A DNA stretch of 64,000 nucleotides from Citrobacter amalonaticus (GCF_002918555.1 NZ_PQMB01000005.1:287089-351088); one strand, 5' to 3'. Positions 1 to 9,891 are shown, numbered from the stretch's first letter. Translations and numbers: made by a program. Notes: generated by a model not told the origin, from the letters alone.

Positions 1-318
1 TCTACAAACGCGGGTAAGTAGACCACAGCAATACGGAAAAGTGTCTACAAAGAGTGTGATCGGAGCACAAATTTACAAAATTGCAAGTTTGAAAGCAGAC
101 GGTTTATAAGATGTTCTTATACTACTGACAAATCTCACGCCTGTTTTGCCGGATGGCTCGCCCGGGAGCTATCGCTATCTGAGAAGTACAGTATTTTCAG
201 TACATTATGCGGTTCAGCGTCGGCCCGCCATCGGCGGCTTTCAGGCTTTGCCATCACGCTCAGGCCCGCACAGATGCAGGCCTTTTGCTACAATTTATAC
301 ACAATTAATTTGAGCGAA
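1..318. other. Intergenic region left of yhjX
   Basis: No convincing coding sequence. A CRP-like half-palindrome TGTGATCGGAGCACA lies near position 56. A weak hairpin of the form GGCC...GGCC followed by TTTT occurs near 264-296 and could be a terminator read on the plus strand. In E. coli the neighbour on this side is eptB, so part of this could be its upstream region, but that gene is outside the window. Confidence 0.4.
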
Positions 319-1521
319 TCAGGCGTGAGCTTCTTTGTACACTTCACGCTTCGGCTGGCGAATGGTGGTAGAAAGCGCCAGTGAAAGAATCAGCAGTGCA
401 AAGATCACGCAGAAGGTGACATAGAAGCCGCCAAACAGCGAGGCGATAATAGAGCCGCAGATGCTGCCAATACCGAAGCCCAGATAAATGACACCATAGT
501 TTTTCGCCAGATTATTCAGGCCAAAGAACTCACTGACCAGCGACGGGAAGACCGTAATGGTTCCGCCAAAGTTAAAAGCAACACAGGCAATGGCGGCGAA
601 GAAGGTCATCGCATTCAGCGGCGCAAAGAGCAAAGCGGCCATCCCGACCAGCGACACCACCTGACCGATTGTGATCACGCGGATGCGGGCGATTTTGTCC
701 GACAGAATGCCAAGCACTAAACGACCGGACAAGTTCGCGATAGAGATAACCGTCACCGCGTTGGCCGCCGCGGCAACATCCATATGCGCCAGCCCCTGAG
801 CAATATCCTTCGCCACGCCAATCACATATAAACCGCTCATGCACGCCGTCAGGAACATCACCGCCAGCATCCAGTACTGCGGTTTACGCATAGACTGAGC
901 AAGCGTGTAGTCGGTTTCCACGACGCCATTTTGTGTTTCCACATCCTGATCCGGCGCATCTTTCATTAGCGTGGAACCGAAGACAATCATCACCAGCACA
1001 ATCGCCCCCCAAATCACGAAGGTCTTTTCCAGACCAACGGAGGCCAGAAGGTGGCTGTCGATAAATTTGAAACCCAAACTCCCCAGGCCATAAGAGCCAA
1101 TCGCAAAGGCAGAGATCAGCCCTTTACGTTCCGGGAACCACTTCACGCAGTTGGAGAGGGTTAAAAGGTAACCAGCCCCGTCAGCCAGACCAACCAGCAC
1201 GCCGGCGCTCAGCCACAGCATCATCAGATTACTGGCGTGCGCGGTGAGGAAGAAGCCCACGCCCAGCAGAATGCCCGACGCCATCGTGACGCGTTTAACG
1301 CCAAATCGTTCCTGCAACTTCCCGGCAACAGACGATGAAATAGCCAGTCCCAGGCTCAGCAAGCCAAAGGAGAAAGCCACCTGGCTTACCGGCTCATTCA
1401 GCTTCGCAGAAAGCACGCCATTAAACAGGCTCCAGGTGTAAACGGAACCGAGTGCAAACTGGGTAATAATGGTACCGATGAGGGTCAACCAACGAGTACG
1501 CTGATAATTTGAAGTTTTCAT
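319..1521 (-). CDS. yhjX: Pyruvate-inducible MFS transporter YhjX
   Basis: A 400-residue inner-membrane protein of the oxalate/formate antiporter branch of the major facilitator superfamily, nearly identical in sequence to E. coli YhjX as I remember it. About twelve hydrophobic segments are visible. The motif GKLQERFGVKR after the second segment is the usual MFS loop 2-3. In E. coli it is the main target of the YpdA/YpdB two-component system, which responds to extracellular pyruvate; its substrate is not firmly settled. I chose the start MKTSNYQRTRW at 1521 because it has an AGGAAAA ribosome site and matches the E. coli start; a longer in-frame extension of 28 residues has no support. Confidence 0.95.
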   Translation of the reverse strand: MKTSNYQRTRWLTLIGTIITQFALGSVYTWSLFNGVLSAKLNEPVSQVAFSFGLLSLGLAISSSVAGKLQERFGVKRVTMASGILLGVGFFLTAHASNLMMLWLSAGVLVGLADGAGYLLTLSNCVKWFPERKGLISAFAIGSYGLGSLGFKFIDSHLLASVGLEKTFVIWGAIVLVMIVFGSTLMKDAPDQDVETQNGVVETDYTLAQSMRKPQYWMLAVMFLTACMSGLYVIGVAKDIAQGLAHMDVAAAANAVTVISIANLSGRLVLGILSDKIARIRVITIGQVVSLVGMAALLFAPLNAMTFFAAIACVAFNFGGTITVFPSLVSEFFGLNNLAKNYGVIYLGFGIGSICGSIIASLFGGFYVTFCVIFALLILSLALSTTIRQPKREVYKEAHA

Positions 1522-1603
1522 GGCAGTTTTCCTGCATAGACAAAATGGGAAATTCTCTGCCGACAACAATAACGAAGTGCATTTTATGCCAGGGGAAAAC
1601 GGC

Positions 1604-1634
1604 ATGAAGTGCCACCAGAACGGAATGAAATGCC
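1604..1634 (-). promoter_or_regulatory. YpdB-type direct repeat upstream of yhjX
   Basis: On the minus strand two copies of a 10-mer, GGCATTTCAT and GGCACTTCAT, are separated by exactly 11 bases. This is the direct-repeat architecture known for the response regulator YpdB at the E. coli yhjX promoter. It sits about 83 bases upstream of the chosen start codon. Confidence 0.85.
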
Positions 1635-1751
1635 TGGATTTTGGAATGAATGACGAGACAAAACCGGAGGCGGCTGACGCCCAGATTGTAAGTTAGTACC
1701 CACTATCAACGAATTAACTGTTACTACTGCGTTTTAATTGTGAGCTATCTG

Positions 1752-2459
1752 TTAAAACCTGGCGCTAACCCCCATGGTGTACAAAAAATCGCTGTTGGTG
1801 GCGCTGTTTTCAGTTTGAGACAGCGCAGCATAAGCCGCCATGTTCTGATTAAGCAGCATATCCGCCCCAACGGTCACATCCAGCCAGTTCCCCTCCTGGC
1901 TCGCCGCCACCATCCGACTAAGGCCTGACTGCGCTTTCCAGATGTTCTCGCCAAACTGCTGGTTATAGCCAATTTGCGCCCACGGTCGCAGGTCGCCAAA
2001 TTGCGAATTGACACGCCACCCCAACGTGCTGACACTGGCATGCCAGAGTGGATCGGTCAGGGTCTGTGTCGTCACGCTATCGCCAAATTCGTTATAGATT
2101 GCCGCTGTGGAACCATCGTAATGCAGCGCAGCAACCGGCCCGGTGGAGATGCGCGTGGACAAGGGGAAATTCCAGCCTAAGCTCATATTGCCGGGCGCGT
2201 CAGGGGGCAATTCATCTGCCAGATTCAACACCAGACCGGGCGCATTTTGATGAGTCCGGATCCGCTCGGCCAGAATATCATCGTAACTTGGTTGGTGATC
2301 GCTATCCCATGTATAGCGTTCTGTCGTATGCCCCGATACGGTATCAGCGATATATTCTTGTTGCCAGGCATACGCGGTATTGATAGAGAACGAACAGGCC
2401 ACTACGCCCGCAAGGCAGCATAATGCCCGGCGACCTCTGCTTTCTTTCAAATTCATCAA
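1752..2459 (-). CDS. yhjY: Outer-membrane autotransporter-like protein YhjY
   Basis: A 235-residue protein with an N-terminal signal sequence (basic MMNLKESRGRR, then a hydrophobic core, predicted cut after AYA near residue 31). The C-terminus MGVSARF, ending in an aromatic residue, and the alternating polar/hydrophobic strands in the second half are typical of an autotransporter beta-domain. It aligns with E. coli YhjY along its whole length. No passenger or lipase catalytic triad is evident, so its role is unknown. It lies upstream of yhjX on the same strand with a 230-base gap, and divergent from tag. Confidence 0.88.
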   Translation of the reverse strand: MMNLKESRGRRALCCLAGVVACSFSINTAYAWQQEYIADTVSGHTTERYTWDSDHQPSYDDILAERIRTHQNAPGLVLNLADELPPDAPGNMSLGWNFPLSTRISTGPVAALHYDGSTAAIYNEFGDSVTTQTLTDPLWHASVSTLGWRVNSQFGDLRPWAQIGYNQQFGENIWKAQSGLSRMVAASQEGNWLDVTVGADMLLNQNMAAYAALSQTENSATNSDFLYTMGVSARF

Positions 2460-2613
2460 CGCGACTCCAGGAAAGAGCCGAATTCGGCGATATTATTGTC
2501 ATTGTAGGAAGTGTGTCAGGCACAAGAGCCTGTATTAAATATTGTCTTTTTGGCGGGCGCGTCAAGGCCAGCCGAATGAAAATTTTACGTTATGGCAAAC
2601 AGCGAGGGAGAGT

Positions 2614-3195
2614 ATGGAACGTTGCGGCTGGGTCAGTCAGGATCCACTTTATATTGCCTACCACGATACGGAATGGGGCGTACCTGAAACCGATGGCAAA
2701 AAACTGTTTGAGATGATCTGCCTCGAGGGTCAGCAGGCCGGGCTCTCCTGGATTACCGTGCTCAAGAAGCGGGAAAACTATCGCGCCTGTTTTCATCAGT
2801 TTGATCCCGTTCGCGTGGCAGCGATGACTGAAGAAGATGTTGAACGCCTGGTATCAGATGCCGGTATCATTCGCCACCGCGGTAAAATTCAGGCCATCAT
2901 CGGCAACGCCCGCGCGTACCTTGCAATGGAACAGAACGGAGAACCGTTTTCTGAGTTCGTGTGGTCATTCGTGGGCAACCAAACGCAGGTCTCGCACGTG
3001 GCCACCCTGAGCGAAATCCCCACCTCAACACCGGCTTCTGACCTGCTTTCAAAGGCGCTAAAAAAACGCGGCTTCAAGTTTGTGGGCTCCACCATCTGTT
3101 ACTCCTTTATGCAGGCGTGCGGTCTGGTCAATGACCATGTCATAAGCTGTTTTTGCCACCCGGGAGAGCATCATGATCCGAGAATCCCACAGTAG
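2614..3195 (+). CDS. tag: 3-methyladenine DNA glycosylase I
   Basis: 193 residues. Removes 3-methyladenine (and 3-methylguanine) from alkylated DNA as the constitutive first step of base excision repair in the cytoplasm. The start MERCGWVSQDPLYIAYHD carries the zinc ligands Cys4 and His17; the distal ligands fall in the C-terminal segment NDHVISCFCHPG. The start is chosen for the GAGGGAG ribosome site and agreement with E. coli Tag; an upstream in-frame extension is ignored. The 3' end overlaps yiaC by 23 bases, so the two are probably co-transcribed and translationally coupled. Confidence 0.96.
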   Translation: MERCGWVSQDPLYIAYHDTEWGVPETDGKKLFEMICLEGQQAGLSWITVLKKRENYRACFHQFDPVRVAAMTEEDVERLVSDAGIIRHRGKIQAIIGNARAYLAMEQNGEPFSEFVWSFVGNQTQVSHVATLSEIPTSTPASDLLSKALKKRGFKFVGSTICYSFMQACGLVNDHVISCFCHPGEHHDPRIPQ

Positions 3196-3613
3196 CGATA
3201 TGGCGCCCATTCTGGCGCTATGGCTGGAAAGCACTATTCATGCGCACCCATTTATTCGCGAAGCGTACTGGCGTGAAAGCGAAGAGATTGTCCGCGACGT
3301 CTATCTGCCCGCTGCGCAAACCTGGGTGTGGGAAGAGAATGGTCAACTAAAAGGCTTCGCCAGCATCATGGAGGCACGTTTTTTAGGGGCGCTGTTTGTC
3401 GCGCCTGATGCGCTGAGGCGTGGGATAGGCAAAGCGCTGGTGCAGTACGTGCAGCAACGCTTCCCCATCCTCAGCCTGGAGGTCTACCAGAAAAACCAGA
3501 CCGCCGTGAGTTTCTACGATGCGCTGGGATTTCGCATTGAAGATAGTGCCTGGCAGGAAGATACCCGACATCCCACCTGGATTATGGGCTGGCAGGTGGA
3601 TCAAACGCGGTAA
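3173..3613 (+). CDS. yiaC: GNAT N-acetyltransferase YiaC
   Basis: 146 residues with the GNAT acetyl-CoA-binding loop around [10 protein letters not shown] (about residues 81-90) and the conserved [13 protein letters not shown] helix near residues 104-116. E. coli YiaC has been reported as a protein lysine acetyltransferase. It overlaps the end of tag by 23 bases and the 3' end of the convergent bisC by 32 bases, so both flanks are unusually compressed. Confidence 0.92.
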   Translation: MIRESHSSDMAPILALWLESTIHAHPFIREAYWRESEEIVRDVYLPAAQTWVWEENGQLKGFASIMEARFLGALFVAPDALRRGIGKALVQYVQQRFPILSLEVYQKNQTAVSFYDALGFRIEDSAWQEDTRHPTWIMGWQVDQTR

Positions 3614-5912
3614 GCGCCAGCGCGGGCCCGCGGTATTTCTCCAGCCAGGCCAGCGCGGTATTGCCTGCACATCCGTTGCCCAGTCGTGAGCTGGGGAGAT
3701 CTTTGGTCAGGACGTTAACCGCGCCATTCTTACAAATTCCCCCCGCAGACGGCTCCAGATCCGGCCACGCTCCTTCATGAATGCAGATAACGCCAGGTCT
3801 GATGCCTTCGGTAACCACCGCCCCTGCAAGGATTTGCCCGCGATGGTTCCACACCCGAACCGTATCGCCATGGGAAATCCCCCGCGCCCGCGCATCGTCA
3901 GGATGGATAGTTACCGGCTCGCGATCCGCCACTGCATACTGCTCGCGAAGCGCGCTGTAATTGAGCTGGCTGTGCAAGCGATGCGCCGGGTGTGCGGAGA
4001 GTAGCTGTAGCTGGTCGGGTTTTGCATTACCGTGCCATTCATCCGGCTCCAGCCACGTCGGGTGCCCCGGACAATCAGCATAACCGTAGCTGGCAATCTT
4101 CTGTGACCAGATTTCAATTTTCCCGCTTTGCGTCTTCAACGGGTGCCGCTCAGGGTCACGGCAGAAATCCGCAAAACGAACAAATTGCGCGTTGAGCGGG
4201 CTCTCCGGCATCTCGATCAGTTGATTTGCTTCCCAGAACTGAGCAAACGGCGGTAACGTGACCTGCTGGCTGGCACCGCGCTGACCGGCAATCGCGTAGA
4301 ATGTCTCCAGCCACTCCAGCTCGCTTTTACCTTCGGTAAAGCGGGCATAGCCACCGGTTTCCCAACGCTCGCTGAGTTCGGCAAAGACGTCAAAATCATT
4401 GCGTGCTTCATCACGCGGGGTGACAACCTGCTTCATCGGCACCAGATGCTGGTTGCTGTAATCGCCGGTCATGGTGAGATCGTTGCGTTCAAAAGAGGTG
4501 GTCGCCGGGAGAACAATATCCGCGTGCTTCGCTGCCGCGGTCCAGAAACATTCGGAAATCACCACCAGCTCCGGCTTTTGCCAGGCACGAATCAAGCGGT
4601 TCGTATCCTGATGATGGGTAAAATTAGCGCCCCCCGCCCACCAGACGAAGCGGATATCCGGGAAGTGACGATTCATACCGTTGTGCTGATAAGGCGCACC
4701 GGGGTTTTCCAGCGCTTCGACAATGCGCGCCACCGGAATTTTTTCTACCGCGTCGGTGCCGCCCGGCAAGCTCCCCTGCATTGACGCCAGCACGGCGGAA
4801 CGGCGCGTTGGATTGCCGCCGTTAGCAAAGTGATATGACAGCCCAAACCCGCCGCCAGGCGTGCCGATTTGTCCCAGCATCGCGGCGAGAGTCACAATCA
4901 TCCAGTGCTTTTGCTCACCAAACTGCTGTCGCTGCATCCCCCATCCGGCCATCAGCATGGTGGTATTTTTATGGAATATTGTTGCCAGTTCGCGAATTTT
5001 CGCCGCAGAAATCCCGCAAATACTCGCGGCCCACTCCGCTGTTTTTGCCCTGCCGTCGCTCACGCCCAGCAGATAGTCGGCAAAGACGTCATAGCCCGTC
5101 GTGCAGCGTGCGAGAAACGCCTCGTCATGCCAGCCGTTTTCCACCAGCGTATGGGCAATTCCCAGCATCAGCGCCACATCCGTGCCCATATGCGGGGCAA
5201 TCCACTCCATTTGATCGCCAAAGAAATCCGCACTTTCCGATCGCATCGGATCGATACAGATCAGCGTCTTCCCGCTGTTACGCAAAGCATCAAAGTAAGG
5301 AATACCCTGCTCATCCGACGCATTCCAGGCGATTTTCAGCGTGTTAAGCGGATTGGCGCTCCACAACACCACGACATCACTGTGCTCCAGGATCAGCGGC
5401 CAGCTGGTCTGCTGCTGGTAGACCTCACTTCCCCCCACCACGTACGGCATGATGGCCTGTGCCGCCCCCGTGGAGTAGTCGCCAAGATGACCGGTATAGC
5501 CACCCGCCAGCGCCATATAACGCTGCAACAGGGTCGCCGATTTGTGCAGTACGCCGTTCGACCGCCAGCCGTACGAACCGGCAAAAATTGACGCCGGTCC
5601 ATACGTTTCACGAATACGTTTGTGCTGGGTGTGAATAAGCGCCAGCGCATCATCCCAGCTCACGCGTACAAATTCATCCTGCCCGCGTACGCCCTGTGGG
5701 TTCTCCGGTGAGTTGAGAAATCCTTTACGAACCATCGGAAAGCGCACCCGGGCTTTGCTATGAACCTGGTCACGAACCACCGTTTGCAGCGAATTGGGGT
5801 GTGAAGTGGGCAGTGCCCCGCGGGATGACAGAACACGCTCTCCGTCGGTCTCGACCAGAACAGGCCCCCAGTGGGCTGCCGTTAATACGGAATAAGATGA
5901 TTCATTAGACAA
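3582..5912 (-). CDS. bisC: Biotin sulfoxide reductase
   Basis: 776 residues, cytoplasmic molybdopterin (bis-MGD) oxidoreductase of the DMSO/TMAO reductase family. Reduces biotin d-sulfoxide to biotin and free methionine sulfoxide. There is no twin-arginine signal, as expected for BisC and unlike TorA or TorZ. The molybdenum-ligand serine lies in [11 protein letters not shown] (near residue 148), and the family motifs [14 protein letters not shown] and [16 protein letters not shown] are intact. The length matches the E. coli protein. Its 3' end overlaps the convergent yiaC. Confidence 0.95.
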   Translation of the reverse strand: MSNESSYSVLTAAHWGPVLVETDGERVLSSRGALPTSHPNSLQTVVRDQVHSKARVRFPMVRKGFLNSPENPQGVRGQDEFVRVSWDDALALIHTQHKRIRETYGPASIFAGSYGWRSNGVLHKSATLLQRYMALAGGYTGHLGDYSTGAAQAIMPYVVGGSEVYQQQTSWPLILEHSDVVVLWSANPLNTLKIAWNASDEQGIPYFDALRNSGKTLICIDPMRSESADFFGDQMEWIAPHMGTDVALMLGIAHTLVENGWHDEAFLARCTTGYDVFADYLLGVSDGRAKTAEWAASICGISAAKIRELATIFHKNTTMLMAGWGMQRQQFGEQKHWMIVTLAAMLGQIGTPGGGFGLSYHFANGGNPTRRSAVLASMQGSLPGGTDAVEKIPVARIVEALENPGAPYQHNGMNRHFPDIRFVWWAGGANFTHHQDTNRLIRAWQKPELVVISECFWTAAAKHADIVLPATTSFERNDLTMTGDYSNQHLVPMKQVVTPRDEARNDFDVFAELSERWETGGYARFTEGKSELEWLETFYAIAGQRGASQQVTLPPFAQFWEANQLIEMPESPLNAQFVRFADFCRDPERHPLKTQSGKIEIWSQKIASYGYADCPGHPTWLEPDEWHGNAKPDQLQLLSAHPAHRLHSQLNYSALREQYAVADREPVTIHPDDARARGISHGDTVRVWNHRGQILAGAVVTEGIRPGVICIHEGAWPDLEPSAGGICKNGAVNVLTKDLPSSRLGNGCAGNTALAWLEKYRGPALALTAFDPPASP

Positions 5913-6070
5913 AGTGAGCGCTCCTGCAGATGACGTCGTTTATTTATTGCGCCATTCAATGTTACTTACAAATTTCAGAGAGTTCCCTGGAATTTTCTTC
6001 ATGTTCACACGTCATAATCAGGCGCCACGGTCGCTGTGGCAAAAAATAAGAAAGTCATTAAGGAATTAAG

Positions 6071-6733
6071 ATGAAGAAACGTGTATTTGTGATTGCTGCC
6101 ATCGTGAGCGGCGCCCTGGCGGTATCAGGCTGCACAACCAACCCTTACACCGGCGAACGCGAAGCGGGTAAATCTGGCATTGGCGCAGGTGTCGGTTCGC
6201 TTGTTGGCGCAGGTATTGGCGCACTCTCCTCCTCGAAGAAAGATCGCGGCAAAGGCGCACTGATTGGCGCCGCCGCAGGTGCTGCACTGGGCGGAGGTGT
6301 GGGCTACTACATGGACGTACAGGAGGCGAAACTGCGCAATAAAATGCAGGGAACCGGTGTTAGCGTAACGCGCAGCGGCGATAATATTATCCTCAACATG
6401 CCGAATAACGTCACCTTCGACAGCAGCAGCGCCACCCTGAAACCAGCGGGTGCGAATACGCTGACCGGCGTGGCAATGGTGCTCAAAGAGTACAATAAAA
6501 CCGCGGTCAACGTGATGGGTTATACGGACAGTACCGGCGGACAGGATCTGAACATGCGTCTGTCGCAGCAACGTGCCGACAGCGTTGCCAGCTCGCTGAT
6601 TACTCATGGTGTGGAGGCAAACCGAATCCGCACCGGCGGGATGGGCCCGGCAAATCCTGTCGCCAGCAACAGCACCGAAGAAGGCAAAGCGCAAAACCGC
6701 CGCGTCGAAATCACCCTAAGCCCGATTCAGTAA
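6071..6733 (+). CDS. yiaD: OmpA-family outer-membrane lipoprotein YiaD
   Basis: 220 residues. Signal peptide with lipobox VSGC; the lipidated Cys is residue 21. Residues 35-80 form a glycine-zipper segment (repeated GAGVGSLVGAGIGAL and GAAAGAALGGGVGYY). The C-terminal third is an OmpA peptidoglycan-binding domain with TDSTGGQDLNMRLSQQRA. In E. coli overexpression of YiaD suppresses a bamD temperature-sensitive mutation, so an envelope role is likely. An AAGGAATT ribosome site precedes the start. Confidence 0.95.
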   Translation: MKKRVFVIAAIVSGALAVSGCTTNPYTGEREAGKSGIGAGVGSLVGAGIGALSSSKKDRGKGALIGAAAGAALGGGVGYYMDVQEAKLRNKMQGTGVSVTRSGDNIILNMPNNVTFDSSSATLKPAGANTLTGVAMVLKEYNKTAVNVMGYTDSTGGQDLNMRLSQQRADSVASSLITHGVEANRIRTGGMGPANPVASNSTEEGKAQNRRVEITLSPIQ

Positions 6734-6739
6734 TAAATT

Positions 6740-6768
6740 GCCGGATGGTGGTGGCTTCACCATCCGGC
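6740..6768. repeat. REP-like palindrome after yiaD
   Basis: GCCGGATGGT and ACCATCCGGC form a perfect 10-bp stem with a 9-base loop. The sequence is the standard enterobacterial REP half-unit (GCCGGATG/CATCCGGC). There is no T-run, so it is not a simple intrinsic terminator. Confidence 0.8.
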
Positions 6769-6835
6769 ATGAATCAACTTGCCATTGTTAATTTTCGCGC
6801 TAAGGTGTTCACACTTTCAGGCGAGAGAAATCCCC

Positions 6836-7852
6836 ATGGAAAAATCAGCACGCCCTACCATCAGTGATGTGGCAAAAACCGCGAAAACCGGTAAAACCAG
6901 TATTTCCCGCTATCTCAATGGCGAAAAACATCTGCTTTCTGATGCGCTGCTGGCTCGTATTGAAAAAGCCATTGCCGAACTCGACTATCGCCCAAGCCTG
7001 ATGGCCCGTAACCTGAAACGCGGCCGCACTCGCCTGATAGGTCTGATCATCGCTGATATCACGAACCCCTATTCCGTCAACGTATTAAGCGGTATTGAAG
7101 CGGCCTGTCGCGAGAAAGGTTTCACCCCTCTGGTCTGTAACACCAATAACGAAGTGGACCAGGAGTTACACTATCTTGATCTGCTGCGTAGCTATCAGGT
7201 GGAAGGCATTGTGGTCAACGCTGTTGGCATGCGTGAAGAGGGGCTGAATCGTCTGCAACAGTCGGCGCTGCCGATGGTACTTATCGATCGTAAGATCCCT
7301 GATTTCGCCTGTGATGTGGTGGGACTTGATAACACCCAGGCCGCCACAGCAGCCACTGAACACCTGATTGAACAAGGGTTCGAAGCATTGCTGTTTCTCA
7401 GTGAACCACTCGGCACCGTGAACACGCGCCGCGAGCGCCTGAGCGCCTTTCGTGCGACGCTTGCCCGCTACCCTGGAGTGGTGGCGGAAGACGCCGAAGT
7501 TCCGTTGACGGAGAATACATACCTGGATAACACTTTGCGCCAGTTTCACCAACAGCACCGGGGTATGCGCAAAGCGGTGATCTCCGCTAACGGCGCGCTC
7601 ACCCTGCAGATTGCCCGCTCGCTTAAACGCATTGGTCTGAACTGGGGCAGCGATATTGGCCTGCTGGGGTTCGATGAGCTGGAATGGGCTGAGCTGGCAG
7701 GCGTCGGAATTACCACACTCAAACAGCCCACCTGGCAGATTGGTTACGCTGCCGTCGAGCAGGTGGTGCGCCGGATCGAAGGTGCCGCAGAGCCTCTCCA
7801 TGAGCAGGTTTTTTCCGGCGAACTGATCGTCCGCGGTTCCACATCCCGTTAA
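6836..7852 (+). CDS. ptxS: LacI-family repressor, PtxS-like (2-ketogluconate regulon)
   Basis: 338 residues with an N-terminal LacI helix-turn-helix (TISDVAKTAKTGKTSISRYL, residues 8-27), a hinge helix at YRPSLMARNLK and a periplasmic-binding-protein effector domain beginning RTRLIGLIIADITNPY. The call to the PtxS group rests on the context (kguE-kguK-ghrB downstream) and on a PtxS-type palindrome in the promoter of the next gene. I take the start at MEKSARPTISD; a longer in-frame start 19 codons upstream would add residues before the HTH. The ribosome site (GAGAGA) is weak, as is common for repressors. Confidence 0.82.
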   Translation: MEKSARPTISDVAKTAKTGKTSISRYLNGEKHLLSDALLARIEKAIAELDYRPSLMARNLKRGRTRLIGLIIADITNPYSVNVLSGIEAACREKGFTPLVCNTNNEVDQELHYLDLLRSYQVEGIVVNAVGMREEGLNRLQQSALPMVLIDRKIPDFACDVVGLDNTQAATAATEHLIEQGFEALLFLSEPLGTVNTRRERLSAFRATLARYPGVVAEDAEVPLTENTYLDNTLRQFHQQHRGMRKAVISANGALTLQIARSLKRIGLNWGSDIGLLGFDELEWAELAGVGITTLKQPTWQIGYAAVEQVVRRIEGAAEPLHEQVFSGELIVRGSTSR

Positions 7853-7900
7853 TTTTCCTTCGTGATAGCGATCATAATTTCGACAAAGCGATCTTTTCTT

Positions 7901-7914
7901 TGGAACCGGTACCA
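7901..7914. promoter_or_regulatory. PtxS-type operator upstream of kguE
   Basis: TGGAACCGGTACCA is a near-perfect palindrome that matches the Pseudomonas PtxS operator TGAAACCGGTTTCA at 12 of 14 positions. It lies 38 bases before the kguE start, where bound repressor would block transcription. Confidence 0.72.
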
Positions 7915-7952
7915 TTTAGCGTATTAAAAAGAGCGTCCGACCAGGAGTTTCC

Positions 7953-8702
7953 ATGCAGAGAAAAATTATGGTGGTGACTGCCGCTTATGGCAACGATCTG
8001 GTCCGCGCAGCTGGCGGACAAAGCGCGATGCTGCCGGTCATTTCCGGAGCCGGTGCCGACGGCGTCGAGATCCGCCGTGAAATGTTCACACCCGCAGAGC
8101 TTAAGACGTTACCCACGCTGGCCCTCGCCATTGAATTATTCGGCTTGCTGACCTGCTATTCCGCGCCAGAACCGCTGTTTCTGACTGATGGCACCCTCAA
8201 TCCACAGCTCCCCGAATTGCTTCATGAAGCACAAACACTGCGCGCACTCTGGTTAAAAGTTTCGCTCGGGCATTTTACCCATACGGAGCAATTCAACACC
8301 CTGCATAACTGGCTGGAGAACAGCGGCATGGCGCTGGTGGTGGAAAACGATCAAACCGCATGCGGGCGGCTGCTCCCAATGCAGCGCTTCAGCACGGCCT
8401 GCCAGCAACAAAAGCTGCCTGTGCGACTGACGTTTGATATGGGTAACTGGCTGTGGGTCGGCAACTCGCCGGAAGCCGCAGCAGAGCTGCTTGCTCCTTC
8501 CGTGGGCTATGTCCACGTCAAAGCCGCAGTGGCGCATCGCGACAGCTATCGCGCCGTTCCACCAGACCAGGCCGATCCCCGCTGGCTGACATTGCTCAGC
8601 AAACTGCCCGCAGAGGTGCCACGCGGCATTGAGTTCCCGCTGGAAGGGGCCGACCTGACGGAAGTTACCCGTCGCTACGTCGATATGTTACGTAAGGAGT
8701 AA
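7953..8702 (+). CDS. kguE: KguE-like TIM-barrel protein (putative sugar epimerase/isomerase)
   Basis: 249 residues resembling the xylose-isomerase-like TIM-barrel family. Segments consistent with barrel strands include ADGVEIRREMF, RALWLKVSLGHF, MALVVENDQTACG and RLTFDMGNWLWVG, with acidic and histidine residues (GYVHVKAA) at strand ends where metal ligands normally lie. In Pseudomonas kguE is the first gene of the 2-ketogluconate operon and its exact reaction is not well established. The gene is separated from kguK by only three bases and its stop overlaps the Shine-Dalgarno AAGGAG of kguK. Confidence 0.78.
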   Translation: MQRKIMVVTAAYGNDLVRAAGGQSAMLPVISGAGADGVEIRREMFTPAELKTLPTLALAIELFGLLTCYSAPEPLFLTDGTLNPQLPELLHEAQTLRALWLKVSLGHFTHTEQFNTLHNWLENSGMALVVENDQTACGRLLPMQRFSTACQQQKLPVRLTFDMGNWLWVGNSPEAAAELLAPSVGYVHVKAAVAHRDSYRAVPPDQADPRWLTLLSKLPAEVPRGIEFPLEGADLTEVTRRYVDMLRKE

Positions 8703-8705
8703 GAG

Positions 8706-9644
8706 ATGAAGAATTCCCTGGATGTCATCACCATTGGCGAAGCGATGGCGATGTTTGTCGCCACTCAGACCGGCGATTTAGCAGAAGTCGATCAGTTTAT
8801 TAAGCGCGTGGCGGGTGCCGAACTCAACGTCGCAACAGGCCTGGCGCGCCTGGGGCTGAAGGTGGGTTGGGTGAGCCGCATCGGTAATGATAGCTTTGGC
8901 CGTTTTATTCTCCACTCGCTGAAAAAAGAGGGAATTGATGCTCATGGCGTGATCCTCGATGAACATCACGCCACCGGCTTTCAGCTCAAATCCAAAGTCG
9001 AAAATGGAACCGATCCCATTGTGGAATACTTCCGTAAAAATTCAGCCGCCAGCCATCTTTCCGTTGAAGATTACAACGACGCGTACTTCTCCGGCGCCCG
9101 CCATCTGCACTTAAGCGGCGTCGCGGCTGCGCTCTCCGCCAGCTCCTGTGAACTCCTGACACACGCCGCCCGCACAATGAAAGCGCAGGGTAAAACCTTC
9201 TCATTCGACCCAAACCTGCGGCCTGTACTGTGGAAGAGCGAAGCGGAGATGGTGGAGAAACTCAACCGCCTTGCGTTTCAGGCCGACTGGGTTCTGCCAG
9301 GTTTGAAAGAAGGGATGATATTAACCGGCCAACAAACCCCGGAAGGTATCGCCGATTTCTATCTGCATCATGGCGTGAAGGCGGTGGTGCTGAAAACCGG
9401 TGCCGACGGTGCCTGGTATAAAACCGCAGAGGGTGAACAAGGAAGCGTTGCCCCGGTAAAAGTGGACCATGTGGTGGATACGGTTGGCGCAGGCGATGGC
9501 TTTGCGGTAGGCGTGATAAGCGCTCTGCTGGAAGGGCGCACGCTGCGTCAGGCCATCATTCGTGGCAATAAAATCGGTGCGCTGGCCATTCAGGTACAGG
9601 GCGACAGCGAAGGATTACCGACACGTGAAGCGTTAGGTGAATAA
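8706..9644 (+). CDS. kguK: 2-ketogluconate kinase (PfkB family)
   Basis: 312 residues of the PfkB/ribokinase sugar kinase family. N-terminal signature GAELNVATGLARLGLKVGW (about residues 37-55) and C-terminal signature DTVGAGDGFAVGV (about residues 257-269) with the catalytic aspartate of GAGD. It is closely related to 2-keto-3-deoxygluconate kinases. The position after kguE and before a 2-ketoacid reductase argues for phosphorylation of 2-ketogluconate to 2-keto-6-phosphogluconate. KDG kinase remains an alternative. Confidence 0.8.
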   Translation: MKNSLDVITIGEAMAMFVATQTGDLAEVDQFIKRVAGAELNVATGLARLGLKVGWVSRIGNDSFGRFILHSLKKEGIDAHGVILDEHHATGFQLKSKVENGTDPIVEYFRKNSAASHLSVEDYNDAYFSGARHLHLSGVAAALSASSCELLTHAARTMKAQGKTFSFDPNLRPVLWKSEAEMVEKLNRLAFQADWVLPGLKEGMILTGQQTPEGIADFYLHHGVKAVVLKTGADGAWYKTAEGEQGSVAPVKVDHVVDTVGAGDGFAVGVISALLEGRTLRQAIIRGNKIGALAIQVQGDSEGLPTREALGE

Positions 9645-9715
9645 TGACACGTGATGCTAACCGCCTCCCTAACCCCGGTGGCAACGGCGGCGTGGCGACA
9701 GACAATGGAGAAACG

Positions 9716-9891
9716 ATGACGCTGGCTCATTCTTCGGCTCGTGATTTGTGGACTCTCTCCACGACGCCACTGGCAGTCCGTTCGCATCGTACATTTTCAG
9801 GGGGGTAGCGCTTTTTGCCTCAGTATGGCTAACTCTGATTGTTAAGCCTGCCAATAATCAACAGCGACCGGTTGGCGCACGCCACGCTTAA
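9716..9891 (+). pseudogene. Vestigial kguT (MFS 2-ketogluconate permease remnant)
   Basis: Between kguK and ghrB lies a collapsed transporter gene. A good ribosome site (GGAG) precedes an ATG at 9716 encoding about nine residues MTLAHSSAR. The frame then breaks. In another frame the downstream 150 bases encode a typical MFS C-terminus: DATGSPFASYIF, LFASVWLTLIVKPANNQ, ending in GARHA and stop at 9891. A normal permease would be about 430 residues, so roughly 85-90% of the gene has been deleted internally. The position is exactly where kguT lies in kguE-kguK-kguT-kguD operons. Confidence 0.78.
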
